A stretch of DNA of 64,000 bases from Piscicola geometra. Its lineage: Eukaryota > Annelida > Clitellata > Hirudinida > Piscicolidae. The notes beneath the pieces were generated by a model that was not told where the DNA came from, did not search any database, and saw only the letters and a list, made by a program, of their open reading frames with translations. The stretch is taken from assembly GCA_943735955.1 (NCBI GenBank), contig CALSEQ010000048.1, forward strand, positions 62,001 to 126,000, written 5' to 3'. This document shows positions 60,612 to 64,000 of this stretch, piece by piece; position 1 is the stretch's first letter, and each line of letters begins with the position of its first letter. The position numbers and the translations under genes were made by a program.

Positions 60612-60790
60612 AGTTTTTGTATAGCGCCCGGGCACGCAACTGAAGCGCCACTCACACGACATAAGTCGTGAAACACCGCATCATATACACTAGGTATATG
60701 ATAGCTCACGGTTGGCTGTACAGGAATTTGAACTGGTGACCTTTAAGTTGCAGGTCTAACGACTTACCATCTAAGCCAACCCGCTCGCCG
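60612..60790 (-). mobile_element. tRNA-derived SINE
   Basis: Read on the minus strand it begins GGCGAGCGGGT and contains TGGCTTAGATGG (60767-60778), an exact match to the RNA polymerase III box A consensus. About 30 bases on comes a near-match to box B, GTTCAAATTCC (60723-60733), at normal tRNA spacing. The tRNA-like head is followed by a body with two perfect inverted repeats (60680-60702 and 60655-60670) and a 3' end GGGCGCTATACAAA (60616-60629), identical over 14 bases to the 3' end of LINE copy 1. That combination is the standard layout of a SINE mobilised by a partner LINE. No target duplication was found. A plain tRNA pseudogene would not explain the LINE-like tail. Confidence 0.82.
60680..60702 (-). 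repeat. 9-bp-stem hairpin in the SINE body
   Basis: ATCATATAC and GTATATGAT form a perfect 9-bp inverted repeat around a 5-base loop. A second perfect stem of 6 bp with a 4-base loop lies at 60655-60670. Both fall in the SINE's tRNA-unrelated body and would fold in its transcript. Confidence 0.75.
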
Positions 60791-60935
60791 TTCTAATCTC
60801 CTTAACCAATTAACGCATGACTCAAAGGAATTAATTAATTTTTTTACATTTTATTGAAAAACTGATTCTAAAAAATAAAATCCAAAAATTAGTCTGAAAT
60901 ATTTGATAAAAAAAAGTTATAATGAAAATAAAAAA

Positions 60936-60978
60936 TGTCCTTAAAAAAGAACACTATGCATTGCTACTGACGGTAATC
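60936..60978 (+). repeat. Inner inverted repeat of the piggyBac element, left copy
   Basis: TGTCCTT, CACTATGCA and TACTGA.GGTAA in this stretch recur in inverted orientation at about 62177-62219. The two copies sit just outside the stop and start ends of the transposase remains, so they bracket the gene inside the outer terminal repeats. A related GTCCTTAAAAAAAGACAGTATGC sequence lies immediately inside the right terminus (about 62550-62572). These may be sub-terminal transposase-binding sites. Confidence 0.65.
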
Positions 60979-62185
60979 ACGATTCGTAGTAGATGCTGAA
61001 GCACTCCAAATGTAAAGCTACATTACATTTAAGGCATTTCTTTTCCACTTTCTTTCAACATTGCTTGCATCTTTTTTGGTCATCTTCAATTTTACCAATA
61101 AAATGATCTTTTCCATCGTATCGGACATCTGCAACACGCTTTTAGCTAAATTCATAGATTCTTTTTTTTCTTTTTTTATCTGTTTGAAACCATATGAAAA
61201 AATTATAAATATTTCAGTTTAACATGGAGTGTCTTTTGGTAAGCATTTTATTAGTTTAGATACCACCGATCCACCAAGTCCTAATTCGCTATTGAACTCT
61301 TCCGAGGCTCCTTGATACGGGTAACAGTTTACCAAATACCCAAGCCTATTATTTAGGCACCAAACCTTATGGGTTTTCCTCTAATAAACTGTTTTGATGA
61401 ATGCCTTCCATAATATGGCACCATTGATTCATCAATCGCCAAATGACATTCTTTGGGCCAAAATTTGAGAAATCTTTCATTCATAGCATCAAATAATGGA
61501 CGCACTTTGGCCATTTTGTCTAACTTATTAATTTTCTCGTTGTCATTGCAATGCAAATATCTTAATAACTCTTCAAATCTGTTGACAGTCATAGCATTGC
61601 TTACAGCTAGTGTACATCGTCGCTCTGTTCCCAGTACATCCTGCGGTTTGCCAAAGGAACATAACCTGAAAGCATGAGTAAAGCCAGCACCACTCTATAT
61701 TTATTTTCAGTAGCATTCAGCTGTTTTAGTTTTTGGCTGTCATATAAATTTGACATGTCTGTTATTAGCTTGATGACTGGCACATCCAAAAATAAATTAA
61801 ACAATGTGAGAGGAGACATGTTTTCTAAATTTGGTTTGTCATCTGAACTATTATCTGCCAATAATCCAGTAGTAATGTCTTTTTTGGTCCATCTCCGATC
61901 AATTTTAATTTTTTTAGCTGGCCTTTTTACAGCAGTTTCTTCTCTACTTATAGTGGTTTTCTCTTCCCCAATTTTGAAAATTACTATTTCTGCTTCTGCA
62001 TTTAGCTGGTTTCTTAATAAATTATCTAGGGTACCTTCACCATCCTCGGGTCCACTATCCTCATCAGAGCAGTTTGGGTCAGTAGGAGGAATCATGACTA
62101 TATCTGCGGAAAAGAAATCATTGTCATCTTCCAAAATACTAATGACTTCATGAAGAGCGAATCTGAAAATAATTGTTTTTACCAT
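60977..62185 (-). pseudogene. piggyBac transposase pseudogene (DDE_Tnp_1_7 family)
   Basis: Four pieces are recognisable on the minus strand. (1) 62185-61607: acidic N-terminus (SDEDSGPEDGEG) and the start of the transposase domain, ending YWEQSDDVH. (2) 61606-61353: AVSNAMTVNRFEELLRYLH, LDKMAKVRPLFDAMNERFLK, AIDESMVPYYGRH and FIRGKPIRFG; the Asp of IDES is the first catalytic residue. (3) about 61377-61219, in a shifted frame: HKVWCLNNRLGYLV, YPYQGA and LGLGGSVVSKLI, up to LPKD. (4) 61142-60977: KRVADVRYDGKDHF and the C-terminal Cys-rich zinc domain (RCKQC, KKCLKCNVALHLECF), with an in-frame stop. Frameshifts separate pieces 1/2 and 2/3, and a large deletion between 3 and 4 removes the remaining catalytic Asp residues. 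It cannot encode an active enzyme. Confidence 0.88.
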
Positions 62186-62219
62186 CAGTATTACTGCATA
62201 GTGTCTTTAAAAAAGGACA
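62177..62219 (-). repeat. Inner inverted repeat of the piggyBac element, right copy
   Basis: This is the partner of 60936-60978. It contains AGTGTCTTTAAAAAAGGACACT (about 62200-62221), itself nearly palindromic, so it could form its own hairpin. It lies directly upstream of the transposase reading frame on the minus strand. Confidence 0.65.
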
Positions 62220-62221
62220 CT

Positions 62222-62548
62222 CAATAAAACACAGTTTTTGGAAATAATATTACATGTAAAATGAAATTTATTTTAAAATAAGATATAAGAATGAATAACA
62301 ATAAAGTAATATTATAAATTATGAATGGTAGACATCAAATAAAATTATAACTAACTTTTTTTCATGAGCCATGACAAAAACAAAAAAAATGTAGTTATCG
62401 CCTTGAAAAAGCATAATATCGAAACAATCTATCAATTTCAAATCACAAAATTTTTTTTAACAAAGACTTTAGTTTATATAGGACAGGATTAGTTGCAAAG
62501 AGAATAAATATAATCAAGATAACTATTATTAAAAAAACTTGTTATTGC
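62222..62548 (-). other. piggyBac 5' untranslated or internal region
   Basis: AT-rich sequence inside the piggyBac element between the transposase 5' end and its right terminus. It probably held the promoter of the transposase gene, but no specific signal can be identified. No other feature is visible. Confidence 0.45.
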
Positions 62549-62585
62549 TGTCCTTAAAAAAAGACAGTATGCGTTAATGGGTTAA

Positions 62586-62756
62586 TATTTGGACTCGCCA
62601 TAACAACTTCAAATGTAATGTTGGAAATTTTGGCATCGACAATGAAATGGTGGCTTCGTTATACATTTTTATTACATTTAATACTTATTTTAAGTACGGA
62701 GTATCGATGAAATAGAGATTTCCATACTTGGAAGTTTGCTGACTAATCATTGTTAA
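62586..62756. other. Unassigned AT-rich sequence
   Basis: Short stretch between the piggyBac target site and the next element remnant. No gene, RNA or repeat is recognised. Confidence 0.5.
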
Positions 62757-62905
62757 AAAATCCAATCCCAATAACTTTTATTCCCGTTCCCGATTTGAAC
62801 ATTGATTCCCGTTCCCTTCCCGAAAACCTATTCCCGGTTCCCGACTTTTCCCGTCCCGAAATTAATTTTCATTCCCGTTCCCGCGGGAATCCGGTCCGAC
62901 CTCTA
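62757..62905 (-). mobile_element. One-sided hAT-like terminus remnant
   Basis: Read on the minus strand from 62905 it begins TAGAGGTCGGACCGGATTCC and continues as degenerate tandem copies of a GGGAACGGGAAT-type motif. The TAGAG start and CCGNACCG-like terminus resemble the ends of the 962-bp MITE (TAGAGACCGACCGAAA), and both have sub-terminal repeats with C/G runs. I could not find a matching opposite terminus or an 8-bp duplication, so only one end seems to be present. The repetitive frames through it (IPVPFP-type) are artefacts. Confidence 0.5.
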
Positions 62906-63404
62906 TTCCAGAGATACTTTTCTTTCTTCATCCTTCCACCTGTCCCTCACCACTGCAAAAGGATTCAGAGTCAATCGCCACCCTCACTCTGACCAGTCTG
63001 TTGAACCACGGCACACTTCACCGCTGTTACATATCCTGCACCGGCCTCGAGTCCTTTTCTTCCACATCTGACTTTCTCATTAAGTACCATAACTCTTCTC
63101 CAAGACCACACTTCACTACACCACCTGCTGTGTTCGCAGCCTCTGAAATACATTTTATTCTAACTTATATTAACATTTTTCTCATTGTTAATTTAAATTA
63201 TTTTTTTAATCTAAATAGAGCTTGGCCCGTTTTTAAATGATAAAAGGTCAATATGAACCCCCAAGGAAGTCCGAAATCATCCATCGCAATGCGTTAGCGC
63301 CCTCAGCGGGGAGATAGAGGTCCAGTAGATAATGCTCCCATAAAACAAGCATCGAATACGGATAATAAAAACGAACTTTAGTGTTGATAAAAACAATTTT
63401 ATTC
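62906..63404. other. Unassigned sequence with mixed composition
   Basis: The first 250 bases are more GC-rich and have several overlapping short open frames on both strands, none with a motif I recognise. The rest is AT-rich apart from a short GC-rich patch around 63290-63330. It may hold remains of a further repeat. No function is claimed. Confidence 0.4.
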
Positions 63405-64000
63405 ATCAAAAATGAGAGTAGGAAAGGATGGAGGTGTTGAGAGTGGGGATGTTGTCATGGGACAGGGTGGGAGGCGACGAGGAGGCTGGAGCAGAGGGAC
63501 AACATCTGCATGTGCTCGTCTGCTCCATCCAGGAGGGCCTTGTCTGTCTCCTGCGCAGTTGTGCAGTGAGTTGGGGAGCATGAAAAAGAATGCCTATGAA
63601 ATGCATGCTAAAGACCATCCCCTGAAACTGAATTCGCTGAAGAACTAGCGTGAATGGTTAGTGAATAGTGGCACTGACACTGATCTTGGAGCACACAGTG
63701 GCCTTGCTGTGGTCGCTGAGGTGCTCATCATACAGGAGTTCGTGCAGCAGTTGGTGGAGGAGTTGCAGCAGTGGGTGGCCCTCCGGCAGGAAGTCCTGTG
63801 ATTGGAGAAGTCAATGCAGGAGTCAGTGTTCCTCTCACGTTCCATAGTGGCTTTGAGACACTTGAGCTATTGTGTCAGTTGAGCTGAAAAGCTTCTAATC
63901 ACCTTGACGACGTCGGAGACTTTTTGGTAGGATGCCGACTTGCACACTTGCAGCACTTCTTGCACCGCACTGTCAGGAATCAGCTGAGGAGCGGTGATGG
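63398..64000 (-). pseudogene. Possible decayed 3' coding end with AATAAA signal, product unknown
   Basis: Base composition changes sharply from AT-rich to GC-rich at about 63410. On the minus strand a frame carrying QDFLPEGHPLLQLLHQLLHE (around 63790), then FQGMVFSMHF and PSWMEQTSTCRCCP, ends at a TGA near 63406-63408, and AATAAA (63398-63403) follows at once, as at the 3' end of a gene or processed copy. Stops and frame changes break it, for example near 63655 and upstream of 63800. Another frame gives a Pro/Thr/Ala-rich run (LPAGGPPTAATPPPT), and the right edge may encode VQEVLQVCKSASYQKVSDVV. I do not recognise the protein. It runs off the window, so it may be a last exon, a processed pseudogene or part of a mobile element. 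Confidence 0.35.

Larger units (their letters stand above)
60806..62581 (-). mobile_element. Internally deleted piggyBac transposon, 1,776 bp
   Basis: The element lies between TTAA sites at 60802-60805 and 62582-62585, the obligate target of piggyBac transposases. Its termini are CCAATTAACGCAT (60806-60818) and the complement of CCCATTAACGCAT (62569-62581), 12 of 13 bases matching; piggyBac ends typically start with CC. It carries remains of a transposase on the minus strand between inner inverted repeats. It is shorter than autonomous piggyBac elements (usually above 2 kb) because the middle of the gene is missing. Confidence 0.88.

Noticed and set aside
60723..60790. A genuine tRNA gene
   Set aside because: Box A is exact, but box B and the T arm do not pair properly and the sequence continues into a SINE body with a LINE-like tail.
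61453..62153. Plus-strand open frames, including a 159-codon one
   Set aside because: They are antisense shadows of the piggyBac transposase remains on the minus strand.
62713..62905. A left terminus for the second hAT-like element at TAGAGATTTCC
   Set aside because: Similarity to the right terminus stops after five bases, and the flanking 8-mers do not match.
62750..63071. Pro/Phe-rich open frames
   Set aside because: They arise from the TTCCCG motif repeats of the hAT-like terminus and continue into unrecognised sequence.

Overview
This is eukaryotic, almost certainly metazoan, non-coding DNA. The evidence is a 55-kb short-monomer satellite followed by 8.7 kb of nested, decayed animal-type mobile elements: L2/CR1-like LINE 3' ends, a tRNA-derived SINE, a hAT-type MITE and an internally deleted piggyBac. 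No intact host gene, bacterial operon, rRNA, functional tRNA gene or CRISPR array is visible. The lineage cannot be fixed from sequence alone. The flanks are AT-rich and the element mix fits many invertebrates.

Layout. 1-55324 is one uninterrupted tandem array of a 16-bp monomer. It alternates between long runs of a homogeneous type A (CAAGACAAAAAGTCTT) and recurring cassettes of diverged type B (GGATAAAAAGTCTTCA) with a fixed order of variant monomers. Larger segments are themselves repeated (3,234 bp, 1,098 bp, and about 2,466 bp), and private variants mark local domains. 55325-55716 holds two copies of a leader repeat. 55717-56245 is a smaller array of the same satellite in the opposite orientation. 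56246-57962 is AT-rich DNA with a third degenerate satellite patch, two short LINE-like 3' tails and a family of about five diverged repeats. 57963-58315 is a third leader copy with its own small satellite block, which ends in the same 11-bp sequence as the block at 56245.

58318-60222 holds two 5'-truncated L2/CR1-like LINE copies head to tail. The second is split by a 962-bp hAT-type MITE with perfect 16-bp terminal inverted repeats and an 8-bp target duplication. A minus-strand tRNA-derived SINE (60612-60790) ends in the same 14 bases as the first LINE copy, which suggests a LINE/SINE mobilisation pair. A piggyBac element (60806-62581) lies between TTAA sites. Its transposase is broken by frameshifts and a large internal deletion, but it keeps a recognisable N-terminus, the first catalytic Asp region and remnants of the C-terminal Cys-rich domain. 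62757-62905 looks like one end of another hAT-like element. 62906-64000 contains unrecognised sequence, ending in a GC-rich stretch that looks like a decayed minus-strand coding 3' end with an AATAAA signal.

The most unusual aspect is the satellite. Its A monomer is dyad-symmetric, it is organised at several nested scales, and smaller copies nearby sit behind a shared leader and before a shared terminator-like end, as if the array originated inside a dispersed element.
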